A stretch of 64,000 bases of DNA from Ahaetulla prasina (GCF_028640845.1 NC_080542.1:131276580-131340579); one strand, 5' to 3'. Positions 1 to 12,340 are shown, numbered from the stretch's first letter. Translations and numbers: made by a program. Notes: generated from the letters alone by a model not told the origin.

Positions 1-251
1 GGCGTCGACAGCAGTGATGAGTGGCACCGATCCCCACAGCCTGGAACAGCTGATAGGTGGTATTCTGGGAGGCTGATCCAACCGCCAATCAGCTGCTCAT
101 ACTAAATCAGGCTGTGCTGAAGCTGACCAGGCTGTTTGCTGCACGGAGGCAAATTACTGAGAGGCAGAGGCAGATTTTTTTTCTTGTTTTTCTCCCCAAA
201 AACTAGGTGCGTTTTATAATCCGGAGCATTTATAGTCCAAAAAATACGGTA
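1..251. mobile_element. Non-autonomous DNA transposon, right end
   Basis: The segment ends in a motif of the form ggtgcgttttataatccgg ... aaaaaatacggta. It is the inverted counterpart of the motif that begins near 1213. This terminal motif is a common interspersed DNA-transposon end in vertebrates, but I do not assign the superfamily. The left end is cut off by the window edge. No coding capacity is visible. Confidence 0.5.
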
Positions 252-1212
252 TATCATTTTGCTTTATCCTGTCCACATAGAGTCAACACCATTAGTCTGT
301 AGCAACAGAGACAGTGTTTGCAACTGAAATCTCTTATTCCTTGTTAAGTAAGTTGGCTGATACTTGCCAATAGAACAGTCTAAAATGTTAATCTGCTCTC
401 TCACTCTATAGGTCTCATTTAGAAATAGCCTGAGCTCATCAGAGACTTTTTAGTATTCCAATAGTATAAGAAAATAAACCAGCCAGAGCCAGTTGTGTGA
501 GCCCAAATAATAGATCTTTCTTACACTGATTGACAATTTTCAGCCATCAAGGGAAAATGAGATTTGTGCTTTATTAGGTAAAAATGGAGTAGTTTTGTTA
601 TAATAGTAGGATACTTTCCAAAACTAAAATGTCCTTGAGTTTTTGTGACCCAGGGGTGATGGTAATCTGTAAAACTGCCCTGACATGCAATCTTCTTTTT
701 GTGTGTGCTTTTGGAAATAACAACAAAGCAGTCAGTGAAGGGAGTGAACTTGCAAGTTACTAGGAAGATGAATGCTTCCTGAAACAGAATTGTTGGATAG
801 GTATCTTAGCCAAAGGATGGGAAAGCAGATAATGCTAAAATTAGACATTTTTTTGGGCTAGTCCAAAGTCAGCTGCCTCTCTCTTCAATCCAACCCCTCA
901 TCTCCAGGGTTTTGGACAAGCTTAGTATAGTGAACTTTACTTGCTTGCTCTTTAACTGATGACCGATGCTCTGTCCACAGCCAAGATTTCACTGGAGAGA
1001 GTCTCCCATGATTTTTAAGATGGACAAAGAAACTGATTCAGATGCAAGTTTTTTTGCACTCCAGAGACATCTTTATGCTGAGAAGGGAAAGCAGACCAAG
1101 AGAGGATGAGTTGGCAACTATATCGCAAGTGGGCTCTTCATGTAATCAATTTACTCTTCTTCATACCTTGTTTAATGTAGAACTCTGAAAGGAGAAGTTC
1201 TGGAGATGACTA
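252..1212. other. No recognisable feature
   Basis: AT-rich sequence with no long ORF, recognisable repeat or RNA gene. Only short homopolymer runs are seen. Confidence 0.6.
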
Positions 1213-1306
1213 CCTGTATTTTTTGGAGTATAAGACGCACCTTCCCACTCCCCCAAAAGAGGGTGAAAATTTATACACCAAATGTAGCCCCACCCACCCA
1301 GCCTGC
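1213..1306. mobile_element. Non-autonomous DNA transposon, left end
   Basis: It begins with tattttttggagtataaga followed by cgcacc, the inverted partner of the motif ending at 251. It continues with the internal gagggtgaaaatttatacac stretch typical of the same repeat in reptiles. The body is cut short by the pentamer array that follows. It is probably a different copy from the one at 1-251, because both ends face the wrong way to be one element. Confidence 0.5.
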
Positions 1307-1371
1307 CTCCCTTCCCTTCCCTTCCCTTCCCTTCCCTTCCCCTTCCCTTCCCTTCCCTTCCCTTCCCCTTC
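1307..1371 (+). repeat. (CCCTT)n simple repeat
   Basis: About 13 imperfect CCCTT pentamers, slightly interrupted by CCCC. It generates proline/serine/leucine-rich and, on the other strand, lysine/glycine-rich false ORFs. Confidence 0.95.
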
Positions 1372-2039
1372 TCTTTCTTTTTCCCTCTATCCCTTGTCAG
1401 CACAAAGAGACAGGGCTGGAGCGGCAGAGTGCCTTCTGATAGAAGATCAATAACAGATGCTTGTAATAGAAGATCAATAACAGAGAAACCACTAGTCAGT
1501 GATGAGGATATATCAACAGTGGCTTTGGTTTTGTGAATCAGTTTAAATCACTACCATTAGTTTGCTTATCTGTACGACAGATGAACTTGTCTCATAGGAT
1601 AACCTTTCCATTCTCATTTGTATGTAGAAATGGACACATTGATTTGGGGGAAAAATTCCTAACTTCCATGTTAGTTACAGGAACCCTTTAAGAGACGATT
1701 CCCTCTTTTTCAGCAGTAGAGTAGGTGAATATGTAACTGCAGATCTGGAAGAGAAAATGCAGGATTTCAAGAAAATACAAACACTCTTCTCTACAGTTTA
1801 ACTTCACAGGTTTGCCACTGTGAAAAAAAATAGAAGGAAATATAGGAGGAAATAGGAAATATTGCCTTTAATATGCTGCCTTTAGTTGTTCAAAAGGTGA
1901 AAAATCTTCATCCTAGCATTTTTGCACAAATGCAAGGTCTGCTTTCTGGATCAATGAATCCCATTTCATACAATCAGATGCAGAAACTGAGTCCAACCAG
2001 ATAATTTTCATGTTCATGATTAATTGTGTGTTTCCACCT
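1372..2039. other. No recognisable gene; short duplication
   Basis: Only a 19-base direct repeat stands out (atagaagatcaataacaga at 1439-1457 and 1466-1484). Nothing else is recognisable. Confidence 0.5.
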
Positions 2040-2275
2040 TTGCTTTGGAACTCCCCTACATTTGCCATCAGTACCAATAAAGGAGAATATTTTTAGCTTG
2101 GGGCTGGAAGGATGGGTCCTTGTTGCTCTCTGAAGTTGCTTGCTTTGTTGTAGACTCAAGGTAAAATCATCAATGCTAATCACTGGAACTGATGATGGTA
2201 TCTGGTTTGAGGAATAAAATATCTGCAAGAAAACAAACAAGTGCAGAGAGCACCAAGGACCCTTCATTTACCATC
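2040..2275 (+). mobile_element. PLE-2 (Penelope-like) remnant
   Basis: The 3' part contains ctgatga at 2189-2195, then an imperfect hairpin, then ataaaatatctgcaagaaaa and a cagagagcaccaagga stretch. This matches the minus-strand sequence at about 55.80-55.90 kb. The order CTGANGA, hairpin, (G/A)AAA, NGTC resembles the hammerhead-ribozyme core reported in Penelope-like elements. Here GAAA reads AAAA and the last motif is TATC, so activity is not expected. Assignment to Penelope-like elements is an inference. No reverse transcriptase or GIY-YIG ORF is seen. Confidence 0.4.
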
Positions 2276-2710
2276 AGCATTAAAATGGTAAGTGGTGCAG
2301 GTGATAATGTGGGGTTCTGCTTGTAGGATGTGGACAAAACCATTGTAGATATTTTTACTGCATTTTCTCTGTCATTAGTGTAATTCCTATCTGCTGCCAG
2401 ATTGTATCATTGCTGATCTGGTGAAGAAGGAAAATGCCTTATGACCAATGGAGCATGTGCATCTGCATGGCATATAAAGGATGCTCAGGGCTTTTGGTGG
2501 TTGGCTAGCGCTCAGTGCTATTAAGCGGACCATCATTTTACATTTAAATTTTATTTTAAATTTTAAGTGAATTGCTATAGGTCTATCATGGAGAACTCTA
2601 GTCATTTCCTTCCATTGCAGCCAAGTTGCATTCATCCTCATTTATGCTATTTCTAATGTGCCTTGTTAGGATCAAACTTCAGACTGGGAAGAGCTTGCCT
2701 GCAATATTGC
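2276..2710. other. No recognisable feature
   Basis: No long ORF and no repeat recognised. Confidence 0.55.
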
Positions 2711-2718
2711 ATTCTAAC

Positions 2719-4000
2719 CAGTGGTGGGATTCAGCTGGTTCGTACCAGTTCAAGCAAACTAGTTGTTAAATTACTCTCCCACCCCGCTATCAAAGTGAAT
2801 CCTGGGCACTGTGCTGCAATATTTTACAAGAAGGATCCTCCACTCCTCTGATCACAACAAAATACCTTATGCCACCAGATTTGAAATCCTGGGTTTAGAA
2901 AACTTAGAACTCCCCCGCCTTCGACATGACCTGAGTTTAACTCATAGAATCATCTTTTACAATGTCCTTCCTGTCGAAGACTACTTCAGCTTCAACCATA
3001 ACAATACATGAGCACACAATAGATTTAAGCTTAATGTGAACCACTCCAATCTTGATTGCAGAAAATATGACTTCAGTAACAGAGTTGTTAATGCTTGGAA
3101 TAAACTACCTGACTCTGTGGTCTCATCCCCAAATCCCCAAAACTTTTACCAAAAACTATCTACTGTTGACCTCATCCCATTCCTAAGAGGTCTGTAAGGG
3201 GTGTGCATAAGAGCACAAGCGTGCCTACCATTCCTGTCCTAATGTTCCTTTTGGTTGTATTCAGTTTGTGTGGTTTTTTCATGCTTATAGTTATATATAT
3301 TGTTGTGTTTGACAAAATAAATAAATAAAATAAATAAATAAAATAAAATGGAGAAACGGGAAACAGAGCAGCTATTGTGAGGAAAGAAGAATGCCACTTT
3401 CCCTCTTTCTTCTCTCTGCTCTTCCTCCTTCTCTTGTGCCAGCCACTCTATTGTCCGTTTCTCCATTGCAGTGCAGCGCAGTGCCCAGGATCTACCTTGA
3501 TAGTGGTGTGTGTGTCTGGACTGTTAACCCCACAGTCTACCCTACGTTGGGCTCAGCTTTGATCATGCTGCCAACTTAATTCCTCGCCCCTCTTAATTTT
3601 GCTCACAGAAGGACCAACACCCCCTGCGTGCAGCTCCACAGGGAGTGGGGGATCCCTCCCTCCATTTCCCCTCAATTCTTCACTTTCCTGAACGAACTCT
3701 CCGGAGCATCAACTCCTTATCTCTATGGTAACCCTTTCTCCTTGTTCCTCGGAAACCTCGCCTTTTAAAGGAGCCACATCCAGAAGGCTGAAACTGCCGC
3801 GAGACCAACGTGCAGACAAGCACTCTTGGAAACAGCCTTTTGGAAAAGGATGGAAATTTAACAACTGGTTTGCCCAGGGTCAGGTTGGCTGTTGCGGGAA
3901 GCTCATCCTGCATGTGCGGCAGAGCTAGAGGACGGGGATGGACCACACCTTCCATGACAGCCATCCTGACCCTGGGTGAACCAGTTGTGTCCCATCACTG
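2719..4000. mobile_element. hAT-type element, 1282 bp, with nested LINE-B
   Basis: It starts CAGTGGTGGGATTCAGCTGG and ends with the inverted counterpart CCAGTTGTGTCCCATCACTG. The flanks carry a perfect 8-bp duplication, ATTCTAAC (2711-2718 and 4001-4008). CAG-type terminal inverted repeats plus an 8-bp target duplication are diagnostic of hAT transposons. No transposase is present, so it is non-autonomous. Two short antisense ORFs near 3.7-3.96 kb have no recognisable domain. A LINE-B fragment occupies about 2815-3348, so it landed after the hAT or was carried along with it. Confidence 0.85.
2815..3348 (+). mobile_element. LINE-B 3' end (non-LTR retrotransposon)
   Basis: A 5'-truncated copy. 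The plus strand encodes the C-terminal reverse-transcriptase tail with recurring motifs LENLELPRLRHDLSLTHRI and a downstream NRVVNAWN-like segment. An AT-rich 3' UTR and an (AAAT)n tail follow. The same sequence recurs at 25.76, 38.40/39.60, 55.51 (minus) and 60.42 kb. Stop codons interrupt the frame, for example after FNHNNT. It is clearly a LINE C-terminus, but I do not settle the clade (CR1/L2/R4-like are possible). Confidence 0.75.
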
Positions 4001-4008
4001 ATTCTAAC

Positions 4009-5208
4009 CACTGCCCCACCAGATCTCCAATATTTCAGCTATGATGGTGATAGCTTCTGATGCCAAGGCATCAGCATTCTGCACAAAGGAAAAGATACAG
4101 AAGACCATTGGGGGCAAGGAGTTGGTTGCCAGAACCTGTTCATTATCCAAGCATAGAGCTTGGGGCAATTGCCCCAGGACCCTCCAACTGCTATTTCAGT
4201 AACCACAAGGTCTACAGCATCATCTTAGTCGTCATATTAAGATGTAAGAACATAGTAAGAACAATCAAATCCAAATCTAAATTTATTTCATTGCAGCCTG
4301 TAAAGAGAAAAACTTGGGGGAAAAAAACCCTTCAGAAATATTGGCTAAATTTGGCAAAGTCAACATATCCATCATCAAATAAAACCTTAAAAAAATAAAC
4401 TTAGAAATTAGAGAAAGGGAAGAATAGACAAAAATTAGGTAACACACAAGATAAAATGGAAATACATTTGGATGTGGCATGTTATGTGAATATGCTAGAT
4501 AAGAATATAGATTTAAGATTTACTAACTTGTGGGAACATGGCCATCATGCCCAAAGGAAAAAATGCAGAAGAGCATGAGAGCAGGAAACACAACTTTTAT
4601 AAATGCTCAAGGAATTATAAGGGCATTTCTAGAATGCTGAAAGGCTTATGGGAGAAACACGGAGAGAAGGGATAAGTTCATAGTGTAATATTTTGTTGCG
4701 AGTATCTCTTGTGTCTGTGTCTCAAGTTTTCAGCCAGACAGTCTCACAGAAAGGAAAAACAAAACCTTCAAATTTAAGCTAATTGGAAGATTTTCCATTT
4801 GAGATTATATCCCTGAATACTGATTTATCAGATTTCTGTTTTAAGGGGGAAAAAATTCCAGGAAGAATTAAGCAATAGAACACAGTGCCAAGGGGTATTT
4901 TGCAACCCCAAATATTACTGAAGATATTCAAGACAAGACAAGACATATATATCTATAGTGGGTGTTTTAGGAAGAATCCATTCAGACTGCAGGAAATTGA
5001 TGGACATGACCAATGGGAAGGGGGAGAGCTGAGCAGTTGCATCAGATTGCACATATCCATGTAGTAGAGGTGGCTTTGCTCATCCTTGTTTCTTCCTGTT
5101 AGCAAACATCTCACTTACTCAATTTCTACACTTCATGCCACAGTTGCATAAGTATCAAGTGCCTTTCCAACGAAAATCAGCCCAGTAGATATTGAGAAGA
5201 TATGCACG
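4009..5208. other. No recognisable feature
   Basis: A 112-residue plus-strand ORF (4060-4398) is present but shows no known domain and overlaps no conserved context. I regard it as chance. Otherwise unremarkable. Confidence 0.5.
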
Positions 5209-5553
5209 GATGGTAAAGGTAAAGGTAACCTCTCACACATATGTGCTAGTCGTCCCTGACTCTAGGGGGCGGTGCTCATCTCCGTTTCAAAGCTTCAGTG
5301 CTGTCCGAAGACATCTCCATGGTCATGTAGCCAGCATGACTAAACGCCAAAGACGCATGGAACACTGTTACTTTCCCACCAAAGATTGTCCCTATTTTTC
5401 TACTTGCATTTTTTAATGTGCTTTCGAACTGCTAGGTTGGCAGAAGCTGGGACAAGTAACGGAAGCTCACCCCATTACGCAGGCTTAGGGAATTGAACTG
5501 CTGAACTGCCAACCTTTCCACCGACAAGGTCAGCATCTTAGCCACTGAGTAGA
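5209..5553 (-). mobile_element. tRNA-derived SINE (AAAGGT-tail type)
   Basis: Read on the minus strand, it has a tRNA-like head (reverse complement of gccactgag), a conserved body with the tttcgaactgctaggttggc and catgtagccagcatgac boxes on the plus strand, and a CCTTTACC-type tail seen here as ggtaaaggtaaagg. The same element occurs at 7076, 8371 and 62831. It is transcribed by RNA polymerase III when intact. This copy is moderately decayed. Confidence 0.85.
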
Positions 5554-5874
5554 TACAGTAATTCACCTAGTTTGAGTGCTTTGGCTTTTGAAGACATATA
5601 GCATCACCTTGAAAACAGCATCACATGTGCATGTGCTGCAAATACCCAGAAGGCTTTGCTACTCTGTGAGGGACTTCTCTGAAGAAAAACAGGGTACAAT
5701 TTCAATGTCTGGAGATATTTTGAAGAACTGCTTTGCTTGGTTGGGTTGATGTGTGCTAACTTTTATTCAGAAAGAGATATTTCTGTATTATTTTTATTAA
5801 GTAAAGGTTTTAAGCTGATATAACATTTTCTGTATGATAAGAATACTCACATAATTGAAAATTATTCTTTTATT
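5554..5874. other. No recognisable feature
   Basis: No ORF or repeat recognised. Confidence 0.55.
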
Positions 5875-6420
5875 AATTTATTTATATGTATCCCACTTTT
5901 ATTATTTTTAAAACAATTGAACATTGCAAACATATCCAACATACATTATTTCTATGTTCCTCGTAACAACAACCCTGTGAGGTGAGTTGGACTGAGGGAA
6001 AGTGACTGCCTGAAACAGGGGTGTGAAATTCGATTTCATTGAGGGCCGCATTAGGGTTGACTTTCACCTCAGGGAGCCAGGGGGGGCATGGCCAGTTTGA
6101 CATCACTTGTGTCAGGGGTGCCTATGGCGACTCGAGTGCTCTACCAGTGAAAGTAGGCTTGCAAGTTCTGTTTTCAGCTGGGATGGCCTCCTGCAACCCT
6201 CTACCAATGAAAATGGAACTCAGGAGGGCTTCATGCGACCCTCCCGAGCTCCGTTTTTGCTGGCACCACAGGCCAGTTCTTCACTGTTCCCAGGGCAGCC
6301 CTGTGGGCCAGAGCTAAGCATCCCACGGGCTGGATCTGGCCTGCAAGCCTTGAGTTTGACACCCCTGGCCCAAAGTCATCCAGCTAGTTTGGGACTTGAA
6401 CTCATGGTTGCCTGCTTTCT
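5875..6420 (-). mobile_element. Old interspersed repeat, split by a hAT
   Basis: The flanks carry the widespread reptile repeat with tatcccac, aacaaccctgtgaggtgagt and agtgactgcc on one side, and gtcatccagctagt with ttgaactcatggttgcctgc on the other. The two halves are contiguous once the hAT copy at 6016-6367 is set aside. It is probably a LINE/SINE composite 3' end. The family is uncertain. Confidence 0.55.
6016..6367. mobile_element. hAT-type non-autonomous element (TGTCAAA-end family)
   Basis: It starts CAGGGGTGTGAAATTCGATT and ends GAGTTTGACACCCCTG, the inverted counterpart. It is flanked by a decayed 8-bp duplication, GCCTGAAA (6008-6015) and GCCCAAAG (6368-6375), six of eight matching. 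The same family occurs at 53580-54162 and 57992-58304. The ORFs inside have no transposase motif. Confidence 0.75.
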
Positions 6421-7075
6421 AGCCTGCTGGAACATCATAAAATTATATATAAAATGCATATACCATCTCCTTCAATGATTCAATATAAATTTAAATACAA
6501 TCTTAAACATTGAAATATTACAATGGTAAATATCAACATTAAAGTTAACCAAGATAGCTAAAGAAGGAAGCAATATAATGTCTTGTATAATGTTGCATTA
6601 ATATCATTCTTATTGCTTATCTATATCTTTCACTGATGTGTTAGCTGCAGTATTGACTGTGTCCATGGCAAAGGAATATTTGAAGGCACTAATGGGATGT
6701 TGAATAGCCAATATTATGTGTGTCTTTTCTTTTCTCCTAAGAATGTTAGCATATTTCTCAATGACAGGCAAAACCGAACCTTTCAAATAGGGTAAATAAA
6801 CTGGGGGGAAATTAGGATTTTCAGGCCACTCTGATGATTAAAATACTAATCTGATATAATAAACTAAACTAAAAATAGCTACAAATTGGGACTGCAAAAG
6901 TGTCTAGTGTGGTCCAGGAGTGGAGGTGACCAGTTGAAGAGAAATAATATTGTAGTTGGAGAGTAGCCAAGGTATGGATTAAGACCAGCAAGATTTTTGA
7001 TGATACACCAGAAAACTGGCAGCATTTATGAACAGTTCTGGAGAACTATCCTTCATAATGTATCATTCTCGTTAG
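6421..7075. other. No recognisable feature
   Basis: AT-rich, with no recognisable repeat or ORF. Confidence 0.55.
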
Positions 7076-7429
7076 GGATGTGGTGGCTCAGTGGCTAAGA
7101 TACTGAGCTTGTCGATTGAAAGGTTGGCAGTTCAGTGCATTAATTCCCTAGTCCTGCGTAATGAGGTGAGTTCCTGTTACTTGTCCCAGCTTCTGCCAAC
7201 CTAGCAGTTCGAAAGCACGTAAAAAATGCAAGTAGAAAAATAGGGACCATCTTTGTTGGCAAGGTAACAGCATTCCGTGCGCCTTTGGCGTTGAGTCATG
7301 CTGGCCACATGACCACGGAGACGTCTTTGGACAATGCTGACTCTTCGGCTTTGAAACAGAGATGAGCACAACCCCCTATGGTCAGGGACGACTAGCACAT
7401 ATGTGCGAGGGAAACCTTTACCTTTACCT
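7076..7429 (+). mobile_element. tRNA-derived SINE (AAAGGT-tail type)
   Basis: The tRNA-like head carries an A-box match TGGCTCAGTGG at 7084-7094. The B-box region is degenerate. The body matches the 5209 and 62831 copies, and the tail is ctttacctttacctta. A CATTCTC-containing direct repeat flanks it (near 7065 and after 7430), consistent with a decayed target-site duplication. Confidence 0.87.
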
Positions 7430-8370
7430 TACCATTCTCATATTGGATATTCATTTAAGGAAAAAAAAAACATGCCTTCTTAGCCTTGGGAAAATAAACT
7501 TGTTAGATGACTTAGAATGCTTATGTGCAATTTATGTTTATGACTAGAGAAGGAACAAGATATTCATCATGGGAAGTAATTAAGAATGATTTAATTATGG
7601 TGCTATAAAGAAATGTACTTAAGTGACCATTTCAAGTAGAGCTGGAAACCTGGGCTTCTCCAGACTCTTAGCATTTCTCTGCATTTCATATGCTTGCTGG
7701 TCTTGCTAGATGTTGAGTTCAGCAACATCTGGAAGAATACACACTTTCTGACGTAATGATATTGCCTCTCCTTGCAGTTCATTTATTTGGTTTAATAATG
7801 GAATACATGCAAGATTGAGATATTAGCCAACTATGCAGTAGTTCCACTACCCTATCTTCAGATATATAAAAATAATCAAGGCAGTGGCTGCAATTGTGTA
7901 AGTGAAGCTCTGTCTCTTTTTTGTGTACATGTGTTTATTTTTTTACACTCACTTTTGAAGTATGAATGATTTTATAGCACATCCTGATTCCATTTTAACA
8001 CTTCACGATGTTATTTTCAATATAATGTTTATTAACACCTAAGTAAAAAAAAAGACTCAGTAAATCAAAGAGTCTAAGCAAAATAGAGAATTGATCATTT
8101 ATTTTGGCTTAACAGTCACTAGAACATAGTATTCTAAATACCTATGTTGTGATGCAAAAGTACAATTACCATATTAACACGATTCTAATTTAGTAGACAC
8201 ATTAATTATTGCTATCAATTTATTATATTTTTATACCACCACACAGCATATTTATAAAATAATCAGAAAAACATAGATAATTGATGAAAATATCCACAGT
8301 AAATGTAACTAAATTAAAAGAACCAATAATTTAATAAAATTTCTAAACAAGGATCTATAGCTTGAATTAG
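7430..8370. other. No recognisable feature
   Basis: Strongly AT-rich, with no recognisable repeat or gene. Confidence 0.55.
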
Positions 8371-8687
8371 TAAAAGGTAAAGAAATCCCTGTGGATTTTA
8401 CTTTGCTAGTCATTGCTGACTATAGTGGGGCTTGCTCACCTCCATTTTGAGGCCATTGAGCCAGCACAGTTCAAGACATTTCTGTGGTCATGTGGCCAGC
8501 ATGGTGTTACCTTCCCACCAAAGTGGCATCTATTTATCTACTTTGTATGATATTTGTATGCTTTCGAACTGCTAGGTTGGCAGGATCTGGAGCAAGGACA
8601 GGAGCTCATCACATTATGTGGCACCTGGGTCTTAACGAGCCAAAAAGCCCAGCATCTTAACCACTGAACCACTGCACCATCCTAATA
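8371..8687 (-). mobile_element. tRNA-derived SINE, diverged copy
   Basis: Begins taaaaggtaaag and ends with ttaaccactgaaccactgca, the complement of the tRNA-like head. It shares tttcgaactgctaggttggc with the other copies. It is shorter and more diverged than those at 7076 and 62831. Confidence 0.8.
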
Positions 8688-11600
8688 TTGTACTGGTAAT
8701 GATAAAAAATGAATAAAATGAATCATGATGAAAATAATACCAGTATTTAAATAACTTTATCAATTAAAGGCAGAACAGATTCGTCAGCCAAATGGTCTTC
8801 CAAATAATTTTATCTTAGAAGGGATGGAACAAGTCATAATTCCAGAGTGGGATGTTCCACAAGACTAGAGTAGCAGCTGAGAAATACCTTACCATCTGTA
8901 AGGTAAGAGAAGTCAAAATATGAAGATGATGATGATGACTAATCAATCTGACCTCCCCTCATTTTTATGTGCATTGCATAAGACATGTAAAAAATGAAGA
9001 TGGATTTCGTTGCATCTTGACAATATTCCCCCACCCTGTCCTTGCTCCTGTCGTTGGCCTCCATTTCTTTTTAAGTCACAAATGAGAATATACCATATTT
9101 TTCTACATAAAAATGTAGACAATAGCTCCTGTGAACTGCTTTGCAGATGGTATGGAAACAGAAGTCTATGTATCATCTGACATTAGAACACAATTGAAGT
9201 TGGGTGAATGTGAGAAGGTGTTTCAATATAATTTCTGCTTTTCTTCCTAGCAGTCTAATCTATTTGCTCCCCCAATTCTTAAGGATATGATAAAAGGAAA
9301 GAAGTATGTCATTGTGATTCTAATTTCTTTAATGTTTATCTCACTAGACTTTGCATCTTCAAATATTTTCTTTTACTGGAACTACAGAACTTCAAGGTCA
9401 TGTTGGTTCTGCTGGAGGATCTGCAGAAAAAGGAGGTCCAATCACTAATATTTTTTCAGAAGAAAGACAAAGGAAGGCAAAGGAGAGAAACCCCCCCCGA
9501 AAAATTAATTATTAATTAATCAAATTAATTTATTATTTATTAATTTAATAATTATTTCATATTTTGCCTTTTTATAATGACTGTTCTATTTTTAATCACA
9601 TAATTTGAATTTACCACTACATTTGAGTTTCTACTACACCAAAATGTAGGATTTTCTTCACCCACTTTATGCTTTCCTTTATAAAATGCCATTTTTTCAT
9701 TTTGGGGATGGTTAGGTTTTCTCCATCTGTTTCTATTTAATTCATGTTCCTTCTAAAATTGTTGTATTAGACAGACACACAGCAAGACTGTTGAGTGAAG
9801 ATCCTATTTCTTGCCAAGCATACAATGGAATAAGGTGGTTTCTATCTAACAGTGTGAGCTGTTACTGCTGCTGCTACTGGAGGCACTAAGTGTTCTGTTA
9901 CAAAAACCTTGCTCTCTGTGCTATAATCGGTACATCAAAAATAGTGAATTAGATAGAGATCTGAAATCTACATCAATGTGTTGGACTCTTCCATAGGTAG
10001 CAAATTCCAAATACAATGTTGAAATGAGACAATCGATCTCCAATCAATTTGCCATAAATTTTTCTATTTTACTTATTACATCACTGACATCTTTGATGTA
10101 AGATTAGTTAACATTTTTATTAACATTGTTGGACTTTTCCATGGGCATGGATTATATATATATAAGTCCATTTCTCTTTGTCCTTTTCTCATCATATGCT
10201 AAATACATATAATTGGCATATTGGAACATATCAGTAAGATTGTTCACCTTATTGATATGTTGTCACTTTCTATTTTATACATAAAGAACTGAGGCCAAGT
10301 GATGGGAACAAATCTCTTATATTTTGTCCAAATATTCCATATTCAGTCTACCTTCTGCCCATTTTATTTTGATTTGGAGATGGTATGTCTGGATGACTGT
10401 TGGTCTTGGCTGAAGAATTAAAAGTGGTGATCACCAACTCTGCATTAGACTTCCATTCCAGGTTGGCTATGTATTCTAGGACATAAAGTCATCTTTTACA
10501 TGGAATATCCAATTAGGTAAACTTGTTATACAACTTTGAGACAAAGTTTGCATATCTCTCAAATTTCAAAATTCTTGACAATGCAGTAATTTAAATGTCT
10601 CCCAATAATTATTTTTCTTAATAAGTTTTCATGACTCAAAATGCCATTTTAAGAATCAAAATAAGACAAAAATAGAACATCTAAGTCTACCCTATCTTAG
10701 AATTATCTTCTTGCTCTTCTACCATATATAAATTCTCCCTCCCTCCCTCCCTCTTTCTCCTCTCTCCCTTAGAAAAATCACATTAATCTTACAAATACTG
10801 ATACGTGTATGTATATGATGAAAACTATGCCACTTAAATAAAATACTCTCTGCTGACTGATCAAAGTCTTGGATAATTGTGCTGTTTGATTGATAGCATT
10901 ACTCTTTGGCGAATCAAACTGTAAGTTTGATATGATGTTCTTTTTTTAGATGTTTTTTCAAACCCTACCAGTGTTTGCCATTAATTGTGGAATTCATTCA
11001 AAGGCTAATGATAGTACATCATTACGCTGATTAATTTCTCAGCTATAGCCAACCTGTGAGGCTGAAGAGAACACAATAGAGGCCACGTTGAATGAAAGTT
11101 GGGATATAAATCTAAAGAAAAAATAAATGATCTGGAAAGATGTTTGTCATTGAAAACAAACCTCTTGTTACAGGAATTTAAAGTGTCGTTCATTATAGTC
11201 AATTTATATTTTTTGTGTGTATTTTAATATTTTACCTCATTCAGAACCTCTATAAATTGGCTGATAGATTCAACACAGGATACTTATGCAATTTCATCCA
11301 TTCTTGAGTTATCAAAACATTTTCAAAGGGTGAGAAAATGCTGTCTGAGCTTTTAAAAAGGTAAATATTTTTAAATATGTTGGGTATCTAATTATTTTCT
11401 AGACAGGAACAAGGTCATAATAGTTGTATATCACACTTGAGAAAAGACAGAACTGCTGAACTATTTTTCACTCCTATACAATGAGAAGTTAGGAATGTCC
11501 TATCAGAGAACATAAATATTTCCTTAAAAAGGAGAACTAGTGAACATTTACATCAGTTTATTTGGCTAAAGTACAGAAAATTCATATCACTACTCCCCCA

Positions 11601-12005
11601 TCCTTCCTTTTCCTCCACAACAGCTGCTTGTATATGTAACATATCTACAATGACTTTCCAACAGCCATCTGCTGAAGTGGACTATGATCAACTGAGCAAA
11701 TATTTCTACATTAGTTTACATTTTAAGGTATTCTCTGGTATCTCTTGAACACTCAGTTACTATTTTCACTTGCTTTGTATTTATGTATATGCACATTTCA
11801 CAATTTTACTGAATTCCTGAAGATTGAGATAGTTGATGTGACATTTCTATACACATTCTGTATATATAGGAGAAAGGTGAATTTAGTGCTGAGGTCTCAG
11901 CAGCATCCTTTCAGGATTTTAAGTCAAGCCAACTAAGTAAGCTTGCCTTTTTATTTGCAAGGTTTGATGGATAAAGTCCTAATCTGGGGAAAAGAAGCAA
12001 CTGAT
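8688..12005. other. Long stretch without recognisable features
   Basis: AT-rich single-copy-looking DNA. Small features are a C-run followed by a pure AT tract (about 9490-9560), a short tatatata (about 10155-10165) and a CCCT-rich tract (about 10735-10770). ORFs of 65-77 codons here have no domain signal. Confidence 0.5.
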
Positions 12006-12007
12006 TA

Positions 12008-12273
12008 ACAGATTAACAGAGTTGGAAGGGACCTTGTAGGTCATCTAGTTCAACCCCCCTCCCAAGCAGAAGACTCTATACCATTTCTGACAAATGGCAG
12101 CCCAATCTCTTCTTGAAAGACTCCAGTGATGAATCTCCCACAATTTCAGAAGGCAAGGCTGTTCCATTGGTTGATTGCTCCCCCTGTCTGAAAATTTCTC
12201 CTTATTTCTAGGTTGAATCTCTCCTTGATCAGTTTCCATCCATTATTCCTTGTCTGGCCTTTGGGTGCCTTGG
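12008..12273 (-). mobile_element. CR1 LINE 3' fragment
   Basis: The plus strand reads acagagttggaagggacctt and continues to the gatcagtttccatccatt segment. On the minus strand this encodes the CR1 C-terminal block (SNGWKLI-like, WNDLP-like) plus the 3' UTR. It is 5'-truncated and interrupted by stops. Confidence 0.85.
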
Positions 12274-12340
12274 AAAATATTTATTTATTTATTATTTATT
12301 TATTAAATTTTTATACCGCCCTTCTCCCGAAGGACTCATT
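12274..12340 (-). mobile_element. LINE-C-like 3' end
   Basis: A (TTTA)n-rich tract followed by tttttataccgcccttctcc is the reverse complement of the 3' UTR seen at 18.25-18.31 kb (gggcggtatataaat plus AAAT units). It is a short truncated copy abutting the CR1. Confidence 0.65.

Noticed and set aside
1161..1453. Three overlapping ORFs with Lys/Gly/Arg- or Pro/Ser-rich repeats
   Set aside because: Translations of the CCCTT array on either strand. No domain.
4060..4398. 112-codon ORF, possible gene
   Set aside because: No known motif, no splice context recognised, AT-rich flanks. Likely chance.
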